A stretch of DNA of 64,000 bases from assembly GCA_038373885.1 (NCBI GenBank), contig JAWZYV010018234.1, forward strand, positions 248,001-312,000. The letters are read 5' to 3'. Source of the stretch: Cheiracanthium punctorium (Eukaryota > Arthropoda > Arachnida > Araneae > Cheiracanthiidae). The notes beneath the pieces are model-generated. The model saw only the letters and a list, made by a program, of their open reading frames with translations, was not told where the DNA came from and searched no databases. The position numbers were made by a program, and so were the translations under genes. Positions 10,701 to 25,700 of the stretch are shown here, piece by piece; position 1 is the first letter of the stretch, and the number at the start of each line of letters is the position of its first letter.

Positions 10701-13700
10701 TTTGGACCCCGATATAACGAATAACCCCGATTTAACGAATAAATTTTTCGGTCCCGATGAATTCGTTAAATCGGGGTCCTACTGTATGGATCTTAAGCCT
10801 CCATCACTACCACCTTAAAAATATCCAAAAAGCATATTATTACTTAGTTAAGCAAATCCTTTAATCAGAAAATTATTACAAAAAGTGCAAAATTAGAAGA
10901 AATGCTTTCTTTTTAAAAAAGCTTGCAACTACACAACTTAGAGATGTAATGCAATTCTAAAAGATATATAATACATACATAAAACATATAATGCAATTTT
11001 AAAAGATGCAAAATTACATCATTTCATGTTTCATTAAAAAACAATGAGTCAAGATTAAAATATTTTTATATGAAATAACTACAACTTCAAAACAAATAAA
11101 AGTCCAATACAACAAATTATGCAGTGTTATTTTCTAAACTTTCTGCCCCTCTTTCCAAGTTAAATGACTAAAAGCTTCAAAGACATGAAATGAAAAAAAA
11201 AAAAAAAAATACACTAATCTGAACAAAATTTTTGGTTTACTTAATGTAATTAAATATTGAATGTATTTAGAAAGTTTTACTTTTCACAATGGAAAAGAAA
11301 CTGAACTTATACAAGAATCCCACTCACAATATTCAGTTGTAAAACAAATCATGTAGAACGACAGTTCTACGAGTGACGCAGCCAGCCCCAACCAACCAAC
11401 CGTAAAACTTCGCGGCACTTATATTTACAGCTAGCTTTTTTATTTTTAAAAGTTCTCTTCTGGATCTCGGAATCCGCTCTAACGAATTTTTTACAATTAA
11501 TATATGATTTTAATCGGTGCCAAATTCTATGTGACATCGCCGGTTAAGCTAGGAAAACTCGTTTTTTTTTATTTAATCCAGTTCAAAGAGGGAACTATTT
11601 AACCCGCGTAAGGAAATACGGAAAATGATCTTGTTTCAAAGGTGGTAAACAAGGCAGGGAATAGGAATACAGTGTTGTAGATCCGTGACAAGATTTGTAG
11701 AAGTTACCTTATATCGTAAACCAGTTTGGTCGTAGACAGCTAGTACAATTCGCTTTCGCTTTCTGACAGGATGACTAAGGTTCTATCCCCAACGTCGCAC
11801 TTTTGCGAGATGAGCTTTTTGTTACTGTCGTTTTTGTTTTATTTCATTTTAAAAAATAATAACAGATTATTATATACTTTACTCATTTTTTCTGTAATTT
11901 ATTTTGCTATAATTAATAATTAAAAATAGTTAAGACTTTGAATTAAAAAATAATTAATTTAAGTATTTTTTGTTAAAACTCCTTCCTAACTTTTTCTTTA
12001 AGTATTTCGTTTCTCGAGTATTTTGATAGCTATTTCTAATTAAATTAAGTCTTTATTTTTCTAATATTATTAACTCTATTTTGAAAAATATGTAATTAAT
12101 ATTTCAATGAATTTTTTTTTCTCTTCAGAAAGCTCACATAATTAATTAATAATAATTATTTAGTATTCAAAGGAAAATAAATAATAGTTTTACATACTAA
12201 CTAGTTTTAATAATAATTCTTTTACTCTTCATGTATATATAAAATTTATTGAATTATAATTTTAAGACCAATATTTTTTTCAAATCTTGGGTTTTCTCAC
12301 TTTCATTTTGTATTCCTTTAAATACCAGATTTAAAATTTTGTTCAATACTTTTCAAATAGAAATTTGATTAATTAATCTAAATTTATACATGCACTATAT
12401 TTTGTATTAGACATTTAAAGGCCGGAGATGGCATCTAAAACAAGATGCTGTGGCCACCCGAGCCGAGTTGATAAGATACTGAAGATGGTAGATAACTGAA
12501 GTATAAATGTCCAGGGTTCTGATCTACTGGATGGCTGATAATCTAAAAATTCAGTTTGGGGGGGGGGTCCTCACGATGTAATGTAAATACGCTTCAAAAG
12601 CACTAAGAAAGTCAACTGCGCAAGACCCCCCCCCTTACATAAGCAATACGAAATACTCCTCGTGTAGGTTTACCATAACACAATACAATGCAACCTTTTA
12701 AGAACTAGTTATATGCTTTTAGTGTATGTTAGAAAAAACTGAAATTAAATTAATAACATAATGTATTTCTTAAATTTATAAAACAGACAAAAAGCAGATA
12801 TTAATATTCTATTAATTACTTACTTGGTGAAAGACAGCATGCAGTACGTAAATTTATAAAAAATGTGGCTGCCTTTTAAATCTATCAAAACAGCTGAATT
12901 AACTTAGCATTTCAAAGCCTCTAATTTATGGGAATCATTGACACCAAGGTTTTTTTTTTTTTTATCATCCTAAAATAAGTATAATATGTGCTAAGAAAGT
13001 ACCTTAAATAAATACAGTAGAGTTTTTCAAATTCAAAATCGATGGGACTTTACCAATTCTGTATAACACAAAATTCCAGATCATAAAAATCCTGTAATAT
13101 TATTTTTTTTTTTTTTAAATCATTATAATCGTTATAAATCGTTATAATCAGAGAAATTCCTCATTAGAAAGATGCTATTCTTTAAAACATTTTTAATAAA
13201 ATCTAAAACATTTTCGTTCTAATATGGATTTATTGTTATTTTAAGGTCTAATTTCGTCTTGATAATTCAAATTCCGTAAATTAGCCGTCCAAATTTAAGA
13301 AATTATTCTGTATTTAAAAATAAAAAAAGGGGATATATTTAAAAGAAAAACGGGAAACAGATAAAAGTTTAAACACGCATGCGCGAAATCACTAATAGCC
13401 ATTGGAGGAAGCGTACGATTCTGAAAGAGAAAACAAAGCTAGTGGAAATGGAATTCTGCTTTAGCGTTACGACATTTGAGTCAGTAAAGACACAAGTGGA
13501 AACGGAGCTTTATATGCCCGGGTTATGTCAGCACGCCCAGTCTCTTTTCCACCTATAGCATGCGCATTACCGATCTCGCGGACATATGAAATTCTTCTGA
13601 CGCTGGAGAAAACATATATGTATTTAGTTACAACTGCTTTCTTCTGACACTGGTCTTTTTTTTTTTTTTTTTGAAGGTGGGTGGGGGGTGAACCTTTACT

Positions 13701-16700
13701 AAATTAGTTTATTTTGGTTTCTACTCAAGGGATGTGAAGTAGGTTTCGATTTTTAGACTGACAGCCTTAAGGAAATTTTATTTTAAACTTCTTTTTCTTT
13801 CAGGGGGTTCGAAAGTAATTCTATTTTAATTCATATTTTAAAACTTTTTTTTTAATAAATAATTTTTTGCACAAATTCTTAAATTGATAGTTCATCTAAA
13901 AGTTCTCTAAAAAAATGAAACTATCAACTGATAAAAAAACAAACATAGTATGAAGTTAGTTTTCTAAAAAGTGACATAAAACCAATTATAAACAATAATT
14001 TTTTGAGTAATTTTCTATTTTATTAATGATTATAGTCATTAATTAATTTAATCAACAATTTTGAGATGTATCATTAACTTAGTTAAAAACTTATAGTGTA
14101 TCATAATATAGTTAAAAATTTAACTTAGTGATAGCTTTAAACTGAAAGCAAACATTGCATTAATAGATTACATTGCATTAAAATAATGGAACGAGTAACT
14201 AGATTATCATTAATTAAGAACGAGATAATTAAATTAATAATTTTAACGAAACTTAACTTACGGTTATTGTTAAACTGAAATTAATGAATCACAATGCATT
14301 AAAACAATAGAACTAATAGTTATATATTGTTGCTCTAGAATTAAGGCCGATTAGCTACACGTAGGCTCTAAGCCGAGAGGTGGGGTGCCCTCTGTGGGGG
14401 GTCTTTCTATGGGGTCCTAACCTGTATTTACGCTAAGTTTTGGAGGAAACCACAGAAAACTCCGAACGATTAGGTCGGCGGACGCAACCTGGTTTCGAAC
14501 CAGGCACCTTCCGTCTCCCAGTTCAGAGCGCTATGCGCTCGGCCACTGATGGGGCCCAATAGTTATATAATTATAGTAAAAAAGTTAACTTACGTTTAGC
14601 ATTAAACTGAATGCAAATTTATGAAATAAAATCAAAGATGGCGGCAGGGATACTAATCTGTACTCGACCCAAATTATAAATAGAAAATTACTCAAAAAAT
14701 TATTGATTATAATCAGTATTATGCCTCTTATTATAAAATTCTAACAACAACATGTCAATTTTCTGTTACATGTTACAAAAGAACTTGCTGTGACTTTTTT
14801 AATCAAATGCTCTGATACTGCATGAAAACAGGTTTGTATATTTATTTACATAGCTTAGTGTCAAGCAAACTTCTGAAATTCGCCCGTGAAACTAATTTAT
14901 TATCTTCTGACCATACCCCTAAAAAGTAATGATATCCCCATGCAAAAACCCTTAACTGGTTAAAAATTTGTGACGCAGCATTTTACTTTATAGCTCTATG
15001 AATTTTAAATATGGGTCTTAAAAATAATGATATCAAATTTTGAGTGACGCCCTGCTGGGATTTTTAAAGATTTGTTTTTAAATTCCATTACAGTTACTTT
15101 CGTTTTATTTTCTAAAGGAGATTTACGCATTTAAGCAATGCTTTTAATTATGAAATACACTGTCAAATATATCACACTTTCACTGAGTCTATATAATGTA
15201 TTCAAAAGAATTTATTTCAATAATTTATATTTTGCGTCACGCTATCCAAAAGGGCAAGTAAAATTTACGTAAATATTTAGTTAGTGTCATAGTAACCAAA
15301 CTAAGTGAAATGTATATCAGAGTTCATACAGCTTGTAGGAAATAGAAATTAATGACTTTTTAATGACCTTTAAATGACTTTTTAATGACCCTATGATTTC
15401 TGAATAACTACTTACTTCTCAACGTAAGTTGCAAAATCACGAGTTTATTTCATAAAAATATGCTATAATTTTTAATGTTAGAACATAAAAAAAGAAAGAA
15501 GAGATAAAATAAATAAATGACATGAACACAAATGATAAGGAAATAACATTTATGTATACAAGCTTTTCTATTATAGATTTAGCATTTGTGTTTTTTTCTC
15601 GTCAATTTGCTTTTGCAAAGAGACAAGCTATCTGCTTTTTTCTTTAGCAAGCTTTCTGTATTTATTTGATTTTACAAAGAGAGCTATGTCACTGGACTTC
15701 TCAGCCTTTTCGGCAAGTTCGTCAGCAGATCTGTCCAAATCAGCTATTTCCTGCCCTAAGAAACTTTTCTTTTTTTTTTTTTTGCAAATTCTAAATCATC
15801 ATGAATTAGTTTTCTTTTATTTACTAATGCAGAAGATTGTGCTTCTTTTTTCTGATCATCTAAGTATTGTTCGTATTTCAACCTAGAGGATAACGTTGCC
15901 TTCCTCATTTCATCATTGATAGGTATTGAATGATTGTTATTAAATTCTTTAACAAAATCATACACAAGCCTTTTTGATTCATATGAAATTTCATTAAAAT
16001 TTTCTACCTCCATACATTTATTGATGGAGAATCCTCTCTCTACTGAGACTTGTCCATGGGAAAGCAACATTACGATTTGTATGATCTTCCACGCATTTTT
16101 ATGTTGTTCTGACAAATATTCATAAAGAAAACTATCCAGACGCATAGTCTTGGAATCAAAATTTTGAAATGCAACTCTAGAGTTCAAAACAAATTTTAAA
16201 TATGTATAAATTTTTATACAAAAAAATACTAAGGAACACAAACGATAATTATTAATTTGTAAATCAATATTTAAAATGTAACATATTATTCATGTGCACA
16301 TGAGGTTAACTTGAAGAGAAGATTTATATAATTGAAGATTTGAATGAGCAGTATTTGATTGCAATTGTACAGAACTGACTAAAGATTTAGACGTATTAAC
16401 AGAGAAATAATAATTCGAATATTATAGCAGTTAAAAATTCTCTAAACTTAAATGTGCAAAAAGTTCAAAGCTTAGTATTTTTAAATCGATTAAAGATCTT
16501 ACTAGCTCTTCGATGCACAGAACGTTGTTTTATCCGCACGCAAAAGATAAATTAAATTATTGAAATAAATTCATTTGAATACATTATATAGACTCAGTGA
16601 AAGTGTTATATATTTGACAGTGTATTTCATAATTAAAAGCATTGCTTAAATGTGTAAATTTTCTTTAGAAAATAAAATGAAAGTAACTGTAATGGAATTT

Positions 16701-19700
16701 AAAAACAAATCTTTAAAATTTCCAGCAGGGCGTCACTTAAAATTTGATATCATTATTTTTAAGACCCATATTTAAAATTCATAGAGCTATAAAGTAAAAT
16801 GCTGCGTCACAAATTTTTAAACAGTTAAGGGTTTTTGCATGGGGATATATGTTACAGGAATTTTCGTTAAAAATATTATATTTATAAATTCAATATTTAA
16901 TCAATCACAAAACTATGAATATAATAATAAACAATAATCACTTCCTGTTTAAATAATAATTATCGTAAATAATTGAAGTCTGTGGAATAAATTGTTAAAT
17001 GTTAGATCACTATGAATTCAATGCTATTTTTAAAAAAAGTAAAGACACTCAAAAGGAGAAAGAAAGGAAATTTACATTTTAAAAATATAAAATATGTACA
17101 AAAAATTATATAAGAAAAAAGGAACTACTGTACTATGAAATAACTAATTTGCAAGTGAAATTTTACAATAAAGTAATCTAAAATCTGATTAAATATCAAT
17201 GATATAACTAATTATTAACTTCTAATACAAGTACCTTATAACAGAGGTAGACTTTTGAGGCAATTCTGAAGCATTTTCTGGTGCTTCAGCCTGTAAAAAA
17301 ATAAAAAGTCATTAATGTGTTAAAAAAAAGAAACAAATGAGTATTAGACTTAAGTAAACATAAAAATATAACAACTGGATAATATATTATAATTTAAAAT
17401 TATAACTTTCAAAATCAATAATCTTGGCCCCTTGGAATTTCCATACAATATAATCTCTCCTCGATATAACGATACATCTTTCTAGAATGATAACTTGATT
17501 TAAATGTTGCTGTTTTGGGATTTTACTGTGTACCAAAATAAGGAATTTTGATACAGCATATATATCAATATTGAAATCTTATTTTTTAATAAAAAACTTA
17601 CATTCATACAGTGCAACTGTATCATTTTTTAAAAAATACAAAAATGTGTATCATATAATACTATAATGCCACACACACTTATATCTTTTCTTAAGAACCT
17701 TTCAAGTTCCTTGGGTAAGTGTTTTATGATTTTTGATTTGTGGGCTTGACAAGGTTGGCTCAGCCTTTTATCGCTTTTGGTGGGTTGATAAAATTAAGAC
17801 CAATCATGATTGGGGACTAAAAACTGGAGTCTTTGTCTAGGCTGACCATCTAGCTAGGGCATATGATTCTGCACCCCAGAACATGAGTCAAGATCATCAA
17901 CGACATGCGTTTTTGTGAATCTTTAGAAATATTAGAAATAGGTGGATCCATTAACGCCATGATGTACACATCCCTTGATGGCAATTGGAGGGCTCTCATT
18001 ACAGGCATGAAGACACGAAACAGCTAAAATGACTGAACTTGGCCGCGGATCATACAGAACAAATAAATTATGTATTTAACACATTACCTGTTTTTATTTT
18101 ACATGTATTCATTATTAAACTAATATTCATTGTATCACTGTATTGAGTATAATTAAATCCATTAAACTAATTTAAATACTAAATCTCAAGTGCATCAATG
18201 ATGTTGAAAAAAAGATTGAAAACTTTCATGCCTGTCATTCAGATTGAGGGTGGCGGGAGATTGAGCATCGGCATATGGAATACCTGATGACGGCCATGTT
18301 CCTTGGCGAAAAATTTTTATTAGCCTTTTTTATGAATAAAGGATATATGATAAAAATATTTTTTTTAAATAATATGAATATGATAAAAATATTTTTATCT
18401 GTACTTAAGACTGTGTTATCTAACACTTTTTAAAGAATTTCGGAAATAAGTAGAAAAAAATCATATAAACCAGCATTAGCAAATATGCAACAAATACTAA
18501 CATTAACCACTAAATTTTTAAATACTGTGGCTTATCTAAATAAAATTATAGTAAAATGAAATTGAAACAAAGCAAAAATTGTATCTGAAAATATATAGAT
18601 TGCATAAAAAAACTCACTTTAACAAATGTTTTGTGTATCAAGGCAGCCGATGGCAAAGCAGACTCCTTTCTTTTCTTATTAGATATTTGAACACCACTCT
18701 AAATAAAATATATACATTTATTTATAAACAGGATCTATGTACTTGACACAGTTTAATATATTGTAACACTGGCAGTGACTACAACCAAGTTAGACTCAGT
18801 TTTGTAGTATATAGATTTACACACACTGGCATGACTACGATATATTTATCACTATAATTATTGAGGTTCGCAATTTGTTAGAAAATGCATAGTGTCCAGG
18901 CAAGGAAAGGGGTAAATGCTTCCACAATCCACCCACAAAAAACATTTATTTTTAAACCTTCTTTTTTTCAAAACCGGAAGAAACTTTGCTATTTCTACTC
19001 TTGATATTGTCATAATGGTTACATTATGTACCTCCCTTTCCCCCTAAAAAGAAAAAAAATGGTCACACATTTATATTTGCCAGGGCAGTTAGTAAAATAT
19101 TTTTTAAAAATGGGAAAAAAATGGCAAAACTTAATTTTTATTTAAGCACAATAATTATTTAATATCCTTTTATTATAATGGTACAATGAAACTTGTATAA
19201 TACAAACTTCCTGGATTGTCCAAGCAAACAAACTTTGAAATTCTGGATAATTAAAAATTTTTGCTCTGGTCCCTGTGTGTTTGTTTTTATTTATCTCTTC
19301 ACTTTGAGAGAATATATGTAATTCAAATTTTTGGATATTTCGAACTTTATTTCTGTTCCCAGCAACTTGATCCAATGATCCAAGTTTGACAGGATACTAT
19401 TTGAACACAGCTTATTAAAATATTCAATTTTTCTAATCTCAGTAAAATTAAAATAGTTTATAAATAATTAAGTATGATTTAAATATTGTGTCATATTTAA
19501 ATGTTCAAGCAAACATTAACGGTTTCATGAGTAGAGTGAAGTTCATGAGTTCATGAAGTAGTTACAATCAAAAATTAAATTATTAAAATCAAGTTCATTA
19601 CAATTATTTCAAAAAGTATAATCGGGGATCGATGCAGATGAAATGGGTCTGTTTTACGGACCCTTCATATAATTAAATCAATTAAAATGGCCCTGTCACA

Positions 19701-22700
19701 AAATTGATATCAATTAAAACGGCCCCTTCACAAAACTTCAATCGATTAAAACAGCTCCTTCACAAAATAAACGAAATAAAACAACCCTTCGTTGGCCTTT
19801 TGCCTTATATTTTAATTGTTTTGTAAATTATTTTAAGGGAAAAGTGACTTTTAGAAAAATTGGTATGAAAATTCAGAAAAATTGATGTTGAAATTCACAA
19901 AAATGGGACCCTGGAAAAAATTCCTGGATCCACCCATGATAATATTTGCCAGTGATCAACATCTTTTTTAATAATCAGTAGGAGGGTGTTTTTATAAACT
20001 AACTGATAGTTTTCAAATAATTAATTAGAAAAGAAAAACTAAACTAACAGATTTTAGATATTTTAATAGTTTTTCTGTTGGGGTAGGGGAGTGGTCAAAT
20101 TTCCATATAAATTAGAAAATTTAGTCAAAAACGGTAGTTAGAAAATAAAGTCAAAATTTTAAATTGAAGCATTTCTATCTTATTAGAAAATCGGGTTTTT
20201 TTATTAACCTTTTTTTTTAAATCTACAATTTAAACTACTTCCATTCAAATTCACCAATTCAGTCCATTGCAGGCATGGTATTTTTGCCAGGGCAAAATGA
20301 AAAAAAAAAGGTTCAGGTAGTCTCTTTTGTCAAAACTATCATGGATTATATTAACATAAAATTACTGATCATTTAGTAAGTTGTAAGGTACTTATTAAAA
20401 AATGTCTACTATAACACACTTTTAATTTAATGTACACAAAACATTTATTAACATCATATGTACCTATATTGTGCTTTAATCCATATCATCATAATAAACA
20501 GCTTCTACTTTACAAATTCATAATTTAATGTTTTCAACTTATTTACTTTTTTTTTTTTTTTACTAGGGGCCAAGGCCCCTAGGCTCGCTATGCTCGCATT
20601 TCAGATGAGGCATTTGGTCTCTAAAAAGACTTATTCGTAAAAAAGACATAATTTCAATAAACAAAAACCCAAACGTTGGATAAGATAGAATGTGAACAAG
20701 CTACACATTGCTTGGTTCTTGCATGTTGCTTGGAACATAAAAATTTAAACTTCGAACTATTTGTAATTATGTGAAACTCATGGGACGCCTTGTGTATTAG
20801 CCAATTATGGAGAATTTTCATAATTTGGCGACTTGCGTATATGTATAGTTAATAATTAGCTCTAAGAAATCAGTAATTCATATGTTTTCTTTGATAAAAA
20901 CTGCGGAACAGGTAGGATAGCTTGCCACACATGTGGACTTTTCATTATTGGGCGATTTACACATGCTCACAACCTATAATTACTGTTCATTTAAGGTTAC
21001 CGGAAAACCGTTATCCATATTTTCATTTACATAATTCTTTGCAGATTGACGTACTTAGCACCACGTATTATACCATCTCGCCACGCTGGCAAATATCCAA
21101 AGTGTACTATAACTGCTATATTGGCATAGTTAACGCCGCCAAATATTTCTACTGGTAGCAAATAATCTAGCTGGACCGAACCGGCTTTAAAATAATCTAT
21201 ATTTTAATTATTTTTCATTTTCAAGTTATTAGTTATTCTGTTTCGGAAAAACGAATAATCGCTAATTCTAAACTCCTGTTGTCTAAGCGAACTTACTATT
21301 TGAAAATTGTCAACTTTGTGTAACACATTTTGAGTTACTTATTTCATATACTTTTTAATTTGGCGTAAAATGGATGTAATTCTACTTCATGTTTGACAAT
21401 TTCACGTGATTCTACATAATTGGAATTGCTTTGTTGCAAAGGAATGAATGATTTTGTGCCAAATCTGGCAACCATTATGTTTTATTTTTTCAGTTTTTTA
21501 TTAATATCTTCTAAAATAGTTCGATTTTAGGAATTTAAGTCACTTTATCAGGTTCCTCGGAATTTTCCGCATTCGGGAACATGTTTCTCGAAAATCAAAT
21601 CCCCACGATTTAGGAGAAGATAGGTCAACATGCTCTGACAGCAGCCTTTACTTTTTTTTTGGAATAGACTGAAGTGTCCATCTACCCTCGACAGACCTTA
21701 AGTGGCATTTTAAATTTTAAATTCATCACTTTCTCTGTCTTTATTGTTATATGCTTATAACATATTTATTGTTATAAATATATAAATTTGTCTGTCTGTA
21801 TTGTTGTATTCTTATAATAAAACATGGATAAGGAATGCCATTTCTAAAAAATATAACAGAAAGGTCAGACATAATAATAATAATATAATGTAAAAAATAG
21901 TATAAAAATGTGTTTCAACTTTTCAAGAAGGAAAAAAAAAATTACACATGCAAATCATATCAATAAAAAATTGTTACAAAATTTCAACTTTTTACCTGTA
22001 AAAATTATTATATTACTACTATAATCTGACTCAAAAGAACAAGCAACTTACTTTATCATTTTTTACTTGAATTCTTTTAGATGCATCATTAAATAAATCT
22101 AGCCACCATGCAGATGTCAAATTTTTTACATTATCATGACCAATCTAGTTTTTAAAAAAGATCAAATACAATTACAATTTATATGTTTATGCAAATTCAA
22201 TAAGTGCAAATAATAAATCTATATTTATCAGCAGCATATCCTTTAGGGTTATCAAGGCTAGCTGTGAAGCCTGACAAATATCAGTTCCCATAAATGTACA
22301 AGCCTAATACTCTGGAACTGACATATCTCAATCCATTCCAATAAGAGAAATCAGTTAAAAATTCCCTTACATTTTAGGGATCAATGTCGATGAAATTTGG
22401 ATCCTGCAGCCCTTTCACAAAATTACAACTGAATGAAACAGCCCTTTATTGGCATTTTACCCAACATTTTAATTTATTTTGTAAATTATTTTAACAAAAT
22501 GGGTGACTTCCACAATTATTGGTATGAAATTTTATAAAAATATATGTTGAAGTTCAGAAAACAGATACACTCAAACTTGTTTATAACAAACCCTGATTTA
22601 ACAATGAAATTTGAAATATTCGATTGGTACAATGTTAAGCCTACGGAAGAACTTGCTTTTAGTGAGTAAATGCCAGTTATGGAAATATTTTTGTGACTCA

Positions 22701-25700
22701 TACTATTTCTATTGACCTCCAGTTCAGCTAATCCTTTCTAGTGAAAATTCCTTTAACATTCCAAAACTATTGAAAGGAATTAAGGTGAAAATTTTCAACT
22801 TCAACTGCTTCCAACATACTCAATGGCCTTTGAATGTGCAGAAAAACTCTTTTTTGAAGCCTGGGGTACAAATGAGGATGTTTCTGGCCATGAGTTTTCT
22901 CAGAACAAAAACACAATAAAAAGACAATAATACAGTTGAAAGCAAATTAGCCAACTCCTTTTGTACTGTACACAAATAAAAATTAATAATGTAAATATGT
23001 ACCAATTTTTAGGATTTTTTCACAAACCCATTTTCCAAGAGCTCTCTGTTATAAGGAGCAAGTGTCGCAGTCTCTTTTCGATCTTTATCAGGGAATTGAA
23101 CTACATTGGAACTCACAAAAATCAGCAGCTTTCACAAAAAAATGGGACCCTAGAAAAATTTCGTGGCTTGAACCCTGCATTTTTCCTTTGGGTCTTTGCA
23201 TATAGCCAACGAAACATATTTTTATGAAAACAGTAAATGACGATGAATTGGTACAAGAGTGAGCTGCTTATCAAAATACCTCAATGTTCCATTACAATAG
23301 TGAGATATTTTCTCATTATTTTGCCAGGTGATTTATTCTGCGTTTACACTGCAAATATGCTATTAAGATGAGCTTTTCATCTGCTTCAAATGCTTTTTGT
23401 CATCTGTCATAAAATGTTTGTGTTTATAATTTTACTCAGTTTACTGTAGACTGAAAACTGACCTAAATGAGTTGATCAATCTTTTAAAATTATCATATCA
23501 CTAAATATTGCATATTTTTATTTAATAGCTTATATGAGTAATTGGGATTGCATATTTTTATTTAATAGCTTATATAAGAATTGGAATATTCTTAGCCATT
23601 TTTTATCTACTTCTTAATAATATATTTCATTATTTTTTTTAATTTAAAACTTAACCGTTTTATACTTATTTAAGGTTTGACCTCAAGAACAGGGACTGTA
23701 CAATGTAATTAAGTAATTTTGTGCAATCACCGGAAAAGTCACCATCCCTTTTTTTACTATGCATTATCATATAAACTTAAAAAACTTAATGAAATAACAC
23801 AAAACACCTTTGAAACCCAGCATATGCCACTGATATTTATCTATATACATGTATAAAAGATGAAAACAACTTTGCAACTAAATTTGATTAACATGAAAAT
23901 TACAAAATAAGGAAAACTAAATTTTTGAGCATTTACCCCATGGTTATCAAATTTTAATTTTGCCTTTATTGGATTGGTAATGCCATTTTCATCTTTACCC
24001 AGACCTTTACCTAAAATAAACAAGATACAATTACATACATATATTCAAATTATAGAGGATTAAATCAATTTTCCTTTTAAGTAAATAAGACGACAAACAT
24101 TTTTGCAATAAAAAGAAGATAAAAGATAAGTTAACCAAAAACAATTGTAAGTGAAAGAAACAATTTATTAATTTCAATAATACATGAAAAATAGCAAGGG
24201 CCCTGTTGGCTTATTAAATTTGTAAGTTTCAAGAACTTTTGGAACTAACTAGTTGCTGTCTTGAGCTGATTTTTCTGGGTTCTTTATCTATAACATTAGT
24301 AAATAATGAATTTAATTATTTAGTAATGTTAATGTGTTATTTACTAGTATTAAACTACTTTCATTAAATGGAAGCAGTTAAGTTTAATGCATGCACGTAA
24401 AAGTGGTTTCTCAGGTACACCTAACTTTAAAAAGTGGGTATTGGTTATTTTAAAGAAAAAAGTCTTTCGCCTTTAAAAAAGAAGTTGGAGAGGGGGGGGG
24501 GCAAATACACGTTATAGAGCAACAGTGGGAACCATACCTGAGCAAAACAGATATTACAGAATAGTCTTGAAATATATTGAAAAAGACATGTAGGAAGGCC
24601 AGAGTTCATTGATATATACATCAATGGATATATATCGTGATATATATCCGATATTTATTTTATAATAAATATCATGATATTTTTGATATTTTCATATAAA
24701 ATGTGGGAATAAGTTTACCGATTAGGGAAGGAAAAGAAAAGATTTTTCTTTTATAGTATTCTTATTATTTATTATTTTATTGTATTGTTTATTTCTTGTA
24801 AAGAAACTTGGGTGATTCCAAGAAATTTCATCCTCCTTTTTACCACAAGGGGAGTCACTGCTTGAGTAATCAATTTTAGAAGGGGCTAAAGTGGCAGGAC
24901 ATAATCCTCTGAGGCTTTCTATATCACCCCTATTGAAAGGATTAAAGGGGAATGACTTTTAGGATAATACTTTCCTTATCTAAGCGATTGTTGAAAATAT
25001 AAAAGAAATTGTTAATTAAATAGAGGTAAGTTCAAAAAATGCATAGATTTCACTTGGAATACATGAAATTCCCTCTAAATTTAAGATGACACCTTACCAG
25101 GAGAATGATGGAATGACAACAGGGGAAATTTGGTGCAAATTTATCAAGAGCACAAACTTGAAATTGATAAAGACATTTTCAATATAGTCAATGATGTAAA
25201 CTTAATGGTTAACTGTTCTGATTACACAGATATTTTAGGACCCATTTCAAATGCACTTTATGAGGTCCAAAGTAATCGATGCACAATTGTACAATGTGTT
25301 GACATTTTTTGCAAATTAAAGGAAAATTAAAGTATACAGCAGGAAAGATATTATGAGAAAATTTTCAGAAAGAAAAGAAATGGCTTTATCACCAGCACAT
25401 TTAGCTACATACATGTTGGACCACAGATATTGTGGGAAAAAATTAAGTGAAGATGAAATCCACATAACTTTTAATTTTATACGCTCAGTAGATAAAGAAC
25501 TTTTGCCTATGGCTATGAACTTTTTAGCCAAAAAGAGCCCTTTTCCAAGTTTTATGTTTGAGGATGAATTTCTAAATGTTGAATCCGTAGTTTGGTGGAA
25601 CACTATCAAAATAGAAGACCATCTGAAAGACAAAACATTGCACCTAATTAGGCAGTTAGTAACTGCTAGTCCATCTACAGCTGGGCTAGAAAGGATATTT

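Noticed and set aside
14470..14557. Apparent tRNA gene on the minus strand
   Set aside because: It is the head of a SINE with its own target duplication, and the cloverleaf does not close.
20922..21158. 78-codon plus-strand frame
   Set aside because: Aromatic-rich chance frame without motif; it lies next to the candidate Helitron end and may be part of it, but nothing supports a protein.
22820..23227. Open frames on both strands
   Set aside because: They lie inside the nested repeat insertion in GPATCH4 intron 2 and have no conserved motif.
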